Of a DNA stretch of 5,162 bases, positions 1 to 5,162 are shown piece after piece. A program made the position numbers and the translations under genes. Each line of letters opens with the position of its first letter. Position 1 is the stretch's first letter. Location: the NCBI GenBank assembly GCA_021162305.1, contig JAGGYX010000046.1:1-5162 (forward strand), read 5' to 3'. The stretch comes from Thermoplasmata archaeon. GTDB lineage: Archaea > Thermoplasmatota > E2 > UBA202 > JdFR-43. The notes under the pieces were generated by a model that had not been told where the DNA came from, did not search any database, and worked only from the letters and a program-made list of their open reading frames with translations.

Positions 1-70
1 AGTTCTTCAAGCCTTTCAATAAAATCGGAGATGCCTTCTTCGTGCCTATATACCCGATTATACCACACAT
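1..70 (-). CDS. glmS: GlmS, glutamine--fructose-6-phosphate aminotransferase (isomerizing), N-terminal fragment
   Basis: Only the first 23 codons are present; the gene runs off the left edge. The peptide begins MCGIIGYIGTKKASPILLKG. Cys2, exposed after removal of Met1, is the nucleophile of the class II (Ntn-type) glutaminase domain. The MCGIIGYIG start followed by a PILLxGL helix is characteristic of GlmS rather than PurF or AsnB, which share only MCGI. GlmS is cytoplasmic and converts fructose-6-phosphate and glutamine to glucosamine-6-phosphate and glutamate, the entry step to UDP-GlcNAc and other amino sugars. The ATG at 70 is supported by GGTGAG at 80-75, four bases upstream, and by Cys2 having to follow the start. 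It begins one base after the stop (74-72) of the decayed GT2 reading frame, so it was probably the next gene of the same operon. The family identity is firm; catalytic integrity beyond codon 23 cannot be seen. Confidence 0.9.
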   Translation of the reverse strand, partial: MCGIIGYIGTKKASPILLKGLKN

Positions 71-74
71 CCTA

Positions 75-80
75 CTCACC
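75..80 (-). promoter_or_regulatory. Ribosome binding site of glmS
   Basis: GGTGAG, complementary to the 3' end of archaeal or bacterial 16S rRNA, lies four bases before the glmS ATG at 70. It is embedded in the last codons of the degenerate GT2 frame, showing that the two genes were originally translationally close. Its position fixes the glmS start. Confidence 0.75.
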
Positions 81-84
81 TTTT

Positions 85-110
85 AGCATTGCATAAAATA
101 TACCTAACGC
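85..110 (-). repeat. 26-bp direct repeat, copy 1 (C-terminal codons of the GT2 pseudogene)
   Basis: The 26 bases are identical to 5137-5162, in the same orientation, 5052 bp apart. Read on the minus strand in the pseudogene frame they encode ALGIFYAML up to the second base of the last Leu codon. Similarity resumes after a small indel at the GGTGAG ribosome binding site (80-75 here, 5128-5123 in the other copy). The match therefore looks like shared ancestry of two GT2 3' ends rather than a mobile repeat. Confidence 0.9.
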
Positions 111-131
111 TCTCGCTCTTATCTCCACCCA

Positions 132-150
132 GCATATAAATGTTTTTTTG
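132..150 (-). promoter_or_regulatory. Possible archaeal TATA/BRE element ahead of glmS
   Basis: On the minus strand an A-run (149-143) is followed by ATTTATATG (141-133), resembling a BRE plus TATA box. Initiation about 25 bases downstream would fall near 111 and give a leader of about 40 bases containing the GGTGAG site. The stretch also reads as pseudogene codons, so the match may be chance in AT-rich DNA. If real, it would let glmS be expressed independently of the broken genes upstream. Confidence 0.3.
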
Positions 151-470
151 GCACTAAAGTTTTTGTCATTTATAGCCGCAAATACTCAGATTATTTCATT
201 GGAAGAAAGAACTATATCAACTTCTTTATCATTAAAACACTTCAGAACAGAAAGCAACCATTTCCTTTGTTTCTTGATGAAATCTTCTTTAATGATCTCT
301 GGATTTCTGTCTGCATCTGACCATACTATTTCTCCTCTTGAGCGCTTAAATCCTAAATTTTTGCCGCTTAAACACCAAACACCTCTCTTTCTCCATTTTT
401 CTTTCTAACTTTCTAATGTGTATGCAATCCTCTTCGCTTCATTCTTTGATGGTATTTATTATTGAAAGCT

Positions 471-1430
471 TCATGGCTTGTCTCCAATATTCTTTTTTGT
501 ATATATCCAGTAACGCCCGTGTCGTTCCACCAATTCAAAATTATCTTCAATGCACCTCTGTAAAATTGGACATGTGTTTAAAAACTGACGTTCTTCTTTG
601 TTGTCAAATCCCCAGTCAGTAAAGTGAATAATTAGTTTAGTATCCTTTTTGAGAAGATCATTACAGACCCTTATCTGCTTTTCATCTGAAGGTCTGGCAA
701 CAAGATCTATCAGAGAATCATAATATGTAGGGTTCCTTCTATTAGTTAGAGCATAAAATGGAGGAGCAAACCAGGGCGTTACAAAGATATAATCTCCTTC
801 ATCTGTATTTTTATTTATAAAGCTGATGACATTATTTACATCAATAGCTTCTGATTCATTCTGAAAAAGAAGTGTCCCATATTTTGTGCTAACTTCATAA
901 TGAGGTCTCACTAATGCAAATCCAGTTTGGACAAGAAATAGCGGGACTGACACTAATAATAAAAAGGTGATAACTACAAATCCATACGTGATAAATTTTC
1001 CAAGGGAGGTTTTGTTTTCTTCGATCTTCTCAATACTTTTCCGTAAAAGAAAAATCAGTAGGAAAAACAATGGTGTAATAGAATGAGCTAAATGGGACAT
1101 ATCAGATCTTCCTAACGCTTTTGGAAATGTAAACATCCCCCAGAGTAAAAAGAATAAAAGAACAACTTTATCACTCTTCTCCAATTTCTTACCAACTAAA
1201 TACCAGATTGATATACCTACAAGAAGGAATGGTAAGAGATGTGAGAGTGTAACGGTGATAAAGTTAGCTATATGATAAAAAATCTTCACCACATAAAAAT
1301 ACTCACCAGTTTCCCATGCCACTTTTAAATCTGTAAGAATTAGTCCTAAATATGAAATCGAATTAGTGAAGTAGGGTCTATTCATTGAAGTTCCATGTGA
1401 CAGGCTTTCTATCGCAATTTCTTTTACCAT
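471..1430 (-). CDS. C-terminal part of a frameshifted GT-C (GT39/PMT-like) glycosyltransferase
   Basis: This 319-residue open frame is the second half of the gene whose first half is at 1537-2157. It has hydrophobic helices at about residues 54-80, 88-103, 116-130 and 146-168, then a soluble, presumably extracytoplasmic domain (about 190-315) ending ERHGRYWIYTKK. Helical bundle plus C-terminal soluble domain is a common arrangement in membrane glycosyltransferases that use polyprenyl-phosphate sugars as donors. ATG 1430 is the only start codon available but is probably not a genuine start: no ribosome binding site precedes it, and the same frame is open upstream to 1559, encoding a clear additional membrane helix (IKLVAVFCSGVLLVVGIASL). 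No ATG, GTG or TTG occurs in that extension. The stop TGA (473-471) overlaps the ATG of the GT2 remnant. Joined to the N-terminal part the protein would be about 560 residues, a normal size for the family. It may be non-functional, or intact if the shift is a sequencing error. Confidence 0.78.
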   Translation of the reverse strand: MVKEIAIESLSHGTSMNRPYFTNSISYLGLILTDLKVAWETGEYFYVVKIFYHIANFITVTLSHLLPFLLVGISIWYLVGKKLEKSDKVVLLFFLLWGMFTFPKALGRSDMSHLAHSITPLFFLLIFLLRKSIEKIEENKTSLGKFITYGFVVITFLLLVSVPLFLVQTGFALVRPHYEVSTKYGTLLFQNESEAIDVNNVISFINKNTDEGDYIFVTPWFAPPFYALTNRRNPTYYDSLIDLVARPSDEKQIRVCNDLLKKDTKLIIHFTDWGFDNKEERQFLNTCPILQRCIEDNFELVERHGRYWIYTKKNIGDKP

Positions 1431-1536
1431 AGGTTGCCAGATATCTATTAGAGCAAGAGAGGCAATACCTACTACAAGGAGAACTCCACTGCAAAAAACT
1501 GCAACCAGTTTAATGCTATGGGTAAATGGTTTCGCA

Positions 1537-1559
1537 TCAAATTGAGTGAATGAAGATCG
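1537..1559 (-). other. Frameshift zone splitting the GT39-type gene
   Basis: The upstream frame ends at TGA 1539-1537 just after a membrane helix. The downstream frame is open from 1559 (a TAA at 1562-1560 limits it) through residues SSFTQFDAKPFTHSIK and into the next helix. The switch must therefore lie between 1559 and 1537 and corresponds to one surplus base or two missing bases. The nearby T-run at 1566-1562 cannot be the site, because a shift there would run straight into the TAA. Confidence 0.8.
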
Positions 1560-2157
1560 TTAAAAAGAGGGCTAAAAATGCTGCACCAACTACGTAAAGC
1601 TTAAATAAAAATGCCAATCCAATAAAAATACCAGCTAAGAAGAGTTCTATAGCACCATTATTTCTTAAATATTTTATGAACAGCAAGGTCGAAATGAGTA
1701 GAAGCAGGAAATACATGTGAATGTAAGTATAACCTAGATACCACCGGGTGATGCCATTGAAGAACACTAACATCGCCGCTATGCTCGCAAAAAAATTATC
1801 CCTGAAAATTGATCTCCCCAAAAGAAATGAAAAAAGACCGACAAAAGCAGAAATAACAACAGAAAAAATGAGCAGAATATTAATGTTTAATCCAAATACT
1901 CTGTATATTAAAGCGGGAAGAAATACCTCACCGGGAGGGAATAAGAGCCAAAAATCTCGGTATGGTAATTCGCCATTTATAACCCTGAGTGGATTATTAA
2001 TGTATTCTGCCATATCTTCTCCTGCGGATGTGCGGTTATAAGTAGCGAGAGGAAGGAGTAAAAAAATCATAAAAAGTGTCATCACTAAAAGAATCGGATT
2101 AATTTTGTCAACCTTTTCCTTTACAGCCATGAAAATGTCTGATACAATCTTGATCAT
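1537..2157 (-). CDS. N-terminal part of a frameshifted GT-C (GT39/PMT-like) glycosyltransferase
   Basis: This 206-residue frame holds the N-terminal membrane half of a GT-C enzyme of the dolichyl/polyprenyl-phosphate-sugar-dependent type. A short cytoplasmic segment precedes helix 1 (about residues 21-40). The first outer loop has the family hallmarks: an acidic pair GEDM (46-49), where the catalytic Asp or Glu is expected, and NGELPYRDFWLLFPPGE (61-77), matching the G-x-x-PYRDF(W/Y)xxxPPG motif common in GT39-like proteins. Further helices lie at about 78-89, 92-114, 121-136, 145-164 and 171-204. The frame then ends abruptly at TGA 1539-1537, while a matching continuation lies in another frame. 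The ATG at 2157 overlaps the GtrA stop (ATGA), and GGGGTG lies just upstream (2170-2165), so translational coupling is likely. The acceptor, whether protein or lipid-linked glycan, cannot be inferred. Confidence 0.82.
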   Translation of the reverse strand: MIKIVSDIFMAVKEKVDKINPILLVMTLFMIFLLLPLATYNRTSAGEDMAEYINNPLRVINGELPYRDFWLLFPPGEVFLPALIYRVFGLNINILLIFSVVISAFVGLFSFLLGRSIFRDNFFASIAAMLVFFNGITRWYLGYTYIHMYFLLLLISTLLFIKYLRNNGAIELFLAGIFIGLAFLFKLYVVGAAFLALFLTIFIHSI

Positions 2158-2567
2158 CTGAACACCCCAAATGTTAATTTTTTATGCCCATAAAAGCTCC
2201 AGAACATCACAATAAATATAGCGATAAACTTCGCAAACATATACCATAATTCGGCAAATTCCACCAAAAAATATATAATCAACTGGTTAAGTCCTAAACC
2301 AATTAACGCAACTGTAGCAAATAACCCAAACTGCGGGATTATCTGCCTACTTCTATTTCTAAAGTTTAGGTATTTGTTCAATGAATAATTAGTTATCATT
2401 CCAATAAAGTAGGCAAAGGCTGCGGAATAGAAATACCAAATATGAAGAAATTCGGTCAGTGCGTATAACAAACCAAGGTCAACCAAAGTGGCAAAACCTG
2501 CAAAAACCACATAGCCTATGAACAATTTCACATCCTGCTTTTGAAGAAGTTTGTATATGTAGTTCAT
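2154..2567 (-). CDS. GtrA-family membrane protein
   Basis: This 137-residue protein has four predicted helices (about 14-37, 45-63, 80-102, 108-126), the length and topology of the GtrA family. Recognisable family features are F-x-G-(6)-D-L-G-L-L-Y-A-L in helix 1, the N-Y-S-L-N-K-Y-L-N-F segment after helix 2 (60-69), and the C-terminal FYGHKKLTF (125-133). GtrA proteins are inner- or cell-membrane proteins implicated in moving polyprenyl-phosphate-linked sugars (originally bactoprenyl-phosphate glucose) across the membrane for GT-C or O-antigen glucosylating enzymes. The context fits: it sits between an oxidoreductase and a GT39-type enzyme, four bases downstream of the former and overlapping the latter by ATGA. 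ATG 2567 is preceded only by a weak GTGAG overlapping the upstream stop, so it probably depends on translation of that gene. The catalytic GtrB partner (polyprenyl-phosphate sugar synthase) is not seen; one of the GT2 genes could fill that role, but this is inference. Confidence 0.88.
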   Translation of the reverse strand: MNYIYKLLQKQDVKLFIGYVVFAGFATLVDLGLLYALTEFLHIWYFYSAAFAYFIGMITNYSLNKYLNFRNRSRQIIPQFGLFATVALIGLGLNQLIIYFLVEFAELWYMFAKFIAIFIVMFWSFYGHKKLTFGVFR

Positions 2568-2571
2568 ATTC

Positions 2572-3993
2572 TCACATCACATAGCCTCTTTCAAAATACT
2601 CCTCTTCCGCTCCAACTTCTTCAATATTATATTGTTTCCCTTCTATTATACTCCTCGCAGCCAATATTCCCATTTCTAAGGCATGGTCTTGGTTATTGTA
2701 TCTAAAACAGCCTGCCCTGCCAATCAGTTGTAGATTTCTGAATTGTCTCAAATAGCTCTTAACTTTTCCAGAATTCTCCTTATAGTTTAAATCATAAACA
2801 GGATAAGCATACTTCTCCTTATGGACAAAATAATCAATGACTTCCTCCCTCCTAATGAAACCAAGCTTTTCTAACCATTTTATACTTAACTCAAACAGTT
2901 CCTCTTTGCTCGCATTCCAAATTTTATCATTTTCCCAACAAAAGAATTCGACAAGCAAAGAAGTTTTATCCGCTGGAGACATTTTCTTGCTGAAATTTTT
3001 CGGCTCCATTATCCTCCCAAAAGGGATTTCCTTATCTGGGAAATAAATCCATTGGTCTGGAAATACAGAAGGTTTATTAACTGTTATAAAAAGAGAAACA
3101 TGAGACCTAAATTTTAGATTTTTAGCAGCTTCTAAGACCTCATTTGGTGCTTTCGGCTCCAATAGATTAACAAATTCTGTAATAGGGATGGAAGAGATAA
3201 CATGCTCTGGTTTTATAACTTGATTATTACCCTCAATGTTAACAACCACTTCCGTTATTTTGGTATCGCCATGGATTATCTTAACTGGATAGCTATTTAA
3301 TCTTAGAACCCCCCCTCCCAACTCGCTTAAAATTCTTTCTTTAATTTTTTCGTAGATTAAACCAGTGCCTAAATCCGGATAATAAAATTGGTCAACTAAG
3401 GTTTTTGGGCCCTTTTTTGACTTTATAAGTGCTTTTTTAATCACTTCCTTTAAAGAAAGCCCTTTTATTCTCTGTTTTGACCAATCTGGAGAAATCTCAG
3501 AACAAGGTAATCCCCAAATTTTCTCTGTGTAATTGAGCATGTTAAGTTCAGCCAACGCTCTACCAAAATCTGAAACAATTTGTTCTTCAAATGAAACAGG
3601 ACTTCGGTTCACAAAAATTTTCTTGACTCTTTCAGATAAGTAATCAAAAAGGATTCTAAATGCTTTGTAGGGACCAACATTTAGCAAGGCATTCTTCAGT
3701 TCAACTGGGTAAAAGAAGAACTTACCATTAATATAAAATCTTGTTAATCTATCAACTTTTATCCAATGTTCACCGAGCAAATCTTCTATAAAATCATACA
3801 AGTATTGATTTTGACTAAAAAATCTGTGAGGACCTATATCTGTTCTGAACCCCCCATATTGAAGTGTTCTTGCCAATCCTCCAACTTGAGCATTCTTTTC
3901 GATGACTATAAAAGATTTGCCTGCTCTATACAGCTCAAATGCTGCTGCCATTCCCGCAGGGCCTGCGCCGAGGATCAAGATTTTCTGCATCAT
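2572..3993 (-). CDS. FAD-dependent oxidoreductase, HemY/UDP-galactopyranose-mutase-like
   Basis: This 473-residue soluble flavoprotein has an N-terminal Rossmann motif ILGAGPAGMAAAFEL (7-21), an acidic residue ending strand 2 (IEK, 31-33), and GGLARTLQYGGFRTDIGPHRFF (38-59), the FAD-binding segment of the protoporphyrinogen-oxidase/amine-oxidase/UDP-galactopyranose-mutase superfamily. A C-terminal FAD-contact segment, LIGRAGCFRYNNQDHALEMG (423-442), completes the cofactor site. GPHRFF replaces the GGHRFF frequent in relatives. At 473 residues it is longer than typical UDP-galactopyranose mutases (about 370-400), so I do not call it Glf; no heme-synthesis gene is nearby, which argues against a protoporphyrinogen oxidase. 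Homologues often occur beside GtrA and GT-C genes, so a role in altering a sugar or lipid-linked intermediate is plausible but unproven. The start may be ATG 3993 or ATG 3990: the GGAGG core (4011-4007) is unusually far (13-16 bases), and a five-codon frame lies between. The stop is four bases before the GtrA gene. Confidence 0.85.
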   Translation of the reverse strand: MMQKILILGAGPAGMAAAFELYRAGKSFIVIEKNAQVGGLARTLQYGGFRTDIGPHRFFSQNQYLYDFIEDLLGEHWIKVDRLTRFYINGKFFFYPVELKNALLNVGPYKAFRILFDYLSERVKKIFVNRSPVSFEEQIVSDFGRALAELNMLNYTEKIWGLPCSEISPDWSKQRIKGLSLKEVIKKALIKSKKGPKTLVDQFYYPDLGTGLIYEKIKERILSELGGGVLRLNSYPVKIIHGDTKITEVVVNIEGNNQVIKPEHVISSIPITEFVNLLEPKAPNEVLEAAKNLKFRSHVSLFITVNKPSVFPDQWIYFPDKEIPFGRIMEPKNFSKKMSPADKTSLLVEFFCWENDKIWNASKEELFELSIKWLEKLGFIRREEVIDYFVHKEKYAYPVYDLNYKENSGKVKSYLRQFRNLQLIGRAGCFRYNNQDHALEMGILAARSIIEGKQYNIEEVGAEEEYFERGYVM

Positions 3994-4004
3994 CTCTTCA
4001 TCAT
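3990..4004 (-). other. Possible minimal leader ORF overlapping the oxidoreductase start
   Basis: ATG ATG AAG AGA TGA (peptide MMKR) begins directly after the purine-rich AGGGAGGAG (4013-4005), and its stop overlaps ATG 3993. The spacing of the GGAGG core suits this frame little better than the main gene. It may be incidental, or it may affect start choice by termination-reinitiation. Confidence 0.25.
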
Positions 4005-4013
4005 CTCCTCCCT
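4005..4013 (-). promoter_or_regulatory. Ribosome binding site ahead of the oxidoreductase gene
   Basis: AGGGAGGAG is a strong purine-rich match to the 16S 3' end, but it lies 11 bases (13 from the GGAGG core) before ATG 3993, longer than the 4-base spacing of the other genes here. It is the only good site available for this gene. Confidence 0.6.
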
Positions 4014-4060
4014 ACCGCCCATATTAGTATCACATTTATTTCTATTCGCTTAACCAAATT

Positions 4061-4078
4061 TAAATATATTGCTTTTCC
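4061..4078 (-). promoter_or_regulatory. Candidate archaeal promoter (BRE/TATA) for the oxidoreductase-GtrA-GT operon
   Basis: In the 151-bp gap 3994-4144, the minus strand shows GGAAAAGC (4078-4071) followed by AATATATTTA (4070-4061), resembling an A-rich BRE and a TATA box. Initiation about 25 bases downstream would fall near 4040 and give a leader of about 45 bases that contains the ribosome binding site. This is the largest gap between adjacent genes, where a second promoter would be expected. AT-rich background makes chance matches common. No U-rich terminator following the upstream gene is evident. Confidence 0.4.
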
Positions 4079-4144
4079 AGTTAATACATTCCTCTCTCAA
4101 ATATCACAACTACTTCGTGCTTGATCCGTCGACGCATTCAAATA

Positions 4145-5119
4145 TTATTTATTACATTGCACCCACCTCCGAGTAATATATCTAATTCCTTGAATAAATG
4201 ATGGTATAAACACTAAGAGCAAAGGTATCGAAAATTTTGGTATTTGTCCTATCCAGCCAGGATGCATGAGCGCAAAGTATATTAAAAATGTACAATATGG
4301 GAGTAATAAAGCTTTAGTTTCGCGATTTATGCACTTTTTAAGCCCTATAAGAGAAATCAATAAAACTTCAAAAAACAATATTGTCCTTATCTCAGTTGGT
4401 CCTATGCCTCTCATAGCATTCCTTACGAACATTATCATTGAGTCCATTGTAAAAAATGGTTCATAACCTGTTTTCATATATAACGGATCAGAGTAAAATA
4501 CGTAATTTCTTATCATCCATGGTACAAAACCCAAAAATATGATTGTGGAGTATACGAAACTTCTTTTTGACCTATTCAAAAGCAGCATAGTAGGAACTAA
4601 TAAGACTCCTAAGTACTTGGTGTAAGAGCAAAGAATGGCACTTAATGTGGCAAAACCATAGCGTTCTTTGAGAAGATAGTAATAACTAATCCAAAACAGA
4701 AATACAAATAAAGAATCAACTAAAATTGTGATCGATACCCATATGTGGAGTGTATAAATAGACAGAAAAGCAGTTGAAATTAATGCGAGTTCTTTATTTT
4801 TGTATACTTGCAAACAGATCAAGTAAAAAATAGGAAGTGAGAAAATACCAGCTAATTTAGATACCATTTCCGCACCAAAGAATGATGAAAGAAAATAGTA
4901 AAGAGGAGGGTTCCAAGAATAGTCATAATTATTCGTAGTCAAACATCCCCAAAAATTTTGTGCGCAAATTAAATGCTTTATACTATCTCCGTCCGTCCCC
5001 CAACCACTATAAAAAACTCGCAAGAGTATACCAATAATAATTAAGATATGAAGAAGTACAATTTTACAATCTTTATATGCCAAGCTTTTCCATTTTGCTC
5101 TTAGTTTATCGTATTCCAT
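4145..5119 (-). CDS. GT-C family membrane glycosyltransferase (GT39/ArnT-like core)
   Basis: This 324-residue integral membrane protein is almost entirely hydrophobic, with about eight or nine helices. After helix 1 (about 19-36), the first outer loop contains GWGTDGDSIKHL (39-50), where D43 or D45 is the likely catalytic acid of the GT-C fold, and NPPLYYFLSSFFG (70-82), the PPLYY-type motif of GT39/GT83-like enzymes. VPWMIRNYVFYSDPLY (199-214) is another family signature, and HPGWIGQIPKFSIPLLLVFIP (286-306) resembles the conserved end of the membrane core. Relatives usually use polyprenyl-phosphate sugars or act on lipid-linked acceptors at the outer membrane face. It is short: the protein stops after the last helix and a basic tail (RYITRRW), with no soluble domain like that of the neighbouring GT39-type protein. 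ATG 5119 follows AAGGTGAG (5130-5123), which overlaps the stop of the gene before it, so the two are probably co-transcribed. Donor and acceptor cannot be inferred. Confidence 0.82.
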   Translation of the reverse strand: MEYDKLRAKWKSLAYKDCKIVLLHILIIIGILLRVFYSGWGTDGDSIKHLICAQNFWGCLTTNNYDYSWNPPLYYFLSSFFGAEMVSKLAGIFSLPIFYLICLQVYKNKELALISTAFLSIYTLHIWVSITILVDSLFVFLFWISYYYLLKERYGFATLSAILCSYTKYLGVLLVPTMLLLNRSKRSFVYSTIIFLGFVPWMIRNYVFYSDPLYMKTGYEPFFTMDSMIMFVRNAMRGIGPTEIRTILFFEVLLISLIGLKKCINRETKALLLPYCTFLIYFALMHPGWIGQIPKFSIPLLLVFIPSFIQGIRYITRRWVQCNK

Positions 5120-5122
5120 TTT

Positions 5123-5130
5123 CTCACCTT
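5123..5130 (-). promoter_or_regulatory. Ribosome binding site of the GT-C gene at 4145-5119
   Basis: AAGGTGAG lies three bases before ATG 5119 and contains the TGA stop of the preceding gene, giving tight coupling. It corresponds to the glmS site at 82-75, which follows the other repeat copy. Confidence 0.75.
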
Positions 5131-5162
5131 ACATTAAGCATTGCATAAAATATACCTAACGC
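5124..5162 (-). CDS. C-terminal end of an upstream gene, probably a GT2 glycosyltransferase
   Basis: Reading inward from the right edge gives 12 codons and a stop: ALGIFYAMLNVR then TGA (5126-5124). The first 26 bases equal those encoding the C-terminus of the GT2 remnant at 72-474, in the same codon phase. An alpha-helical (R)xLGxxYxxL tail is common at the end of archaeal GT2 proteins. The stop lies four bases before the ATG of the GT-C gene, and the stop is contained within that gene's GGTGAG site. The assignment rests on the paralogy, since only 12 residues are visible. Confidence 0.5.
   Translation of the reverse strand, partial: ALGIFYAMLNVR
5137..5162 (-). repeat. 26-bp direct repeat, copy 2 (C-terminal codons of the right-edge gene)
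   Basis: Identical to 85-110 in sequence, orientation and codon phase. The window ends exactly at the last visible matching base, so the repeat may extend further upstream. The ending may also reflect an assembly break at a repeated sequence. Confidence 0.9.

Larger units (their letters stand above)
72..474 (-). pseudogene. Decayed family 2 glycosyltransferase (GT2) remnant
   Basis: Translation of the minus strand in two frames shows a degraded GT2 gene. It starts at ATG 474, overlapping the stop of the preceding gene (ATGA), with MKLSIINTIKE, then a TGA at 441-439, then SEEDCI; this resembles the GT2 start MKLSIIxPTYNEEDCI. A frame change between about 404 and 365 leads into SGKNLGFKRSRGEIVWSDAD (365-306), which matches the GT2 segment ARNxGxxxxxGEIVxFxDAD containing the metal-binding Asp-x-Asp, and then a helical stretch ending KEVDIVLSSNEII. 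A second stop, TGA, lies at 188-186. The same frame then continues from 185 with a plausible C-terminus (WVEIRARALGIFYAMLKGE) to TAG at 74-72. Only about 134 codons remain, whereas GT2 enzymes of this kind are usually 220-300 residues, so deletions are likely as well. Family assignment is by pattern recognition. The last nine codons match the gene entering at the right edge. Confidence 0.72.

Noticed and set aside
85..110. The 26-bp repeat as a shared promoter (it contains TATATTTTAT)
   Set aside because: Initiation 25 bases downstream of this element would fall at or after the ribosome binding site in both copies. The identical codon phase and the GT2-like peptide explain the conservation better.
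148..622. Plus-strand open frames at 148-408 and 416-622
   Set aside because: They are antisense to the GT2 remnant and to the end of the GT39-type gene, have low-complexity Ser/Leu/Phe-rich translations without domains, and lack ribosome binding sites.
1562..1566. T-run as a phase-variation or programmed-frameshift site in the GT39-type gene
   Set aside because: The downstream frame has a TAA at 1562-1560 immediately after the run, so slippage there cannot join the two halves; the run is also only five bases long.
1748..2041. Plus-strand open frame of 97 codons
   Set aside because: It lies entirely opposite the well-supported membrane half of the GT39-type gene and shows no recognisable motif. 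The other plus-strand frames at 2837, 3766, 3939 and 4266 are rejected for the same reason.
4126..4135. CGTCGACG palindrome in the intergenic region
   Set aside because: An isolated 8-bp palindrome with no second copy or flanking stem; I see no basis for calling it an operator or a terminator.
85..5162. Terminal repeat as evidence of a circular element or transposon
   Set aside because: The right-end repeat matches an internal position rather than the first bases of the window, there is no terminal inverted repeat or transposase, and the repeat is coding sequence.

Overview
The window is an AT-rich stretch, probably archaeal, in which every recognisable gene lies on the minus strand. Transcription therefore runs from base 5162 towards base 1. 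Evidence for an archaeon is indirect: GGTGA/GGAGG-type ribosome binding sites, ATGA start/stop overlaps, TATA-like elements with A-rich upstream sequence, and a gene mix (GT-C glycosyltransferases, GtrA, FAD oxidoreductase, GlmS) common in archaeal surface-glycan clusters. A bacterial source cannot be excluded.

Layout in transcription order: (1) the last 12 codons of a gene entering at the right edge (5124-5162), probably a family 2 glycosyltransferase (GT2); (2) an intact 324-residue GT-C membrane glycosyltransferase (4145-5119); (3) a 151-bp intergenic region with a candidate promoter; (4) a 473-residue FAD-dependent oxidoreductase of the HemY/UDP-galactopyranose-mutase-like superfamily (2572-3993); (5) a GtrA-family four-helix membrane protein (2154-2567); (6) a large GT-C/GT39-type glycosyltransferase broken in two by a frameshift (2157-1537 and 1430-471, with the second frame readable up to about 1559); (7) a decayed GT2 gene (474-72) in what first looks like non-coding DNA; (8) the first 23 codons of glmS (70-1), leaving at the left edge.

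The genes fit a surface-glycan or protein-glycosylation locus. GlmS makes glucosamine-6-phosphate, GT2 enzymes transfer sugars from nucleotide donors, GtrA proteins are associated with movement of polyprenyl-phosphate sugars, and GT-C enzymes use such lipid-linked sugars outside the membrane. The oxidoreductase may modify a sugar or a lipid carrier, but its substrate is not visible from sequence.

The most notable signal is a perfect 26-bp direct repeat at 85-110 and 5137-5162. In both copies it is read in the same codon phase and encodes the C-terminal ALGIFYAML of a GT2-like protein, followed closely by a GGTGAG ribosome binding site and the start of the next gene. The four-gene block thus sits between two related GT2 3' ends, one degenerate and one seen only at its tail. 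With the frameshifted GT39-type gene, this suggests a locus shaped by duplication or recombination and partly decaying.
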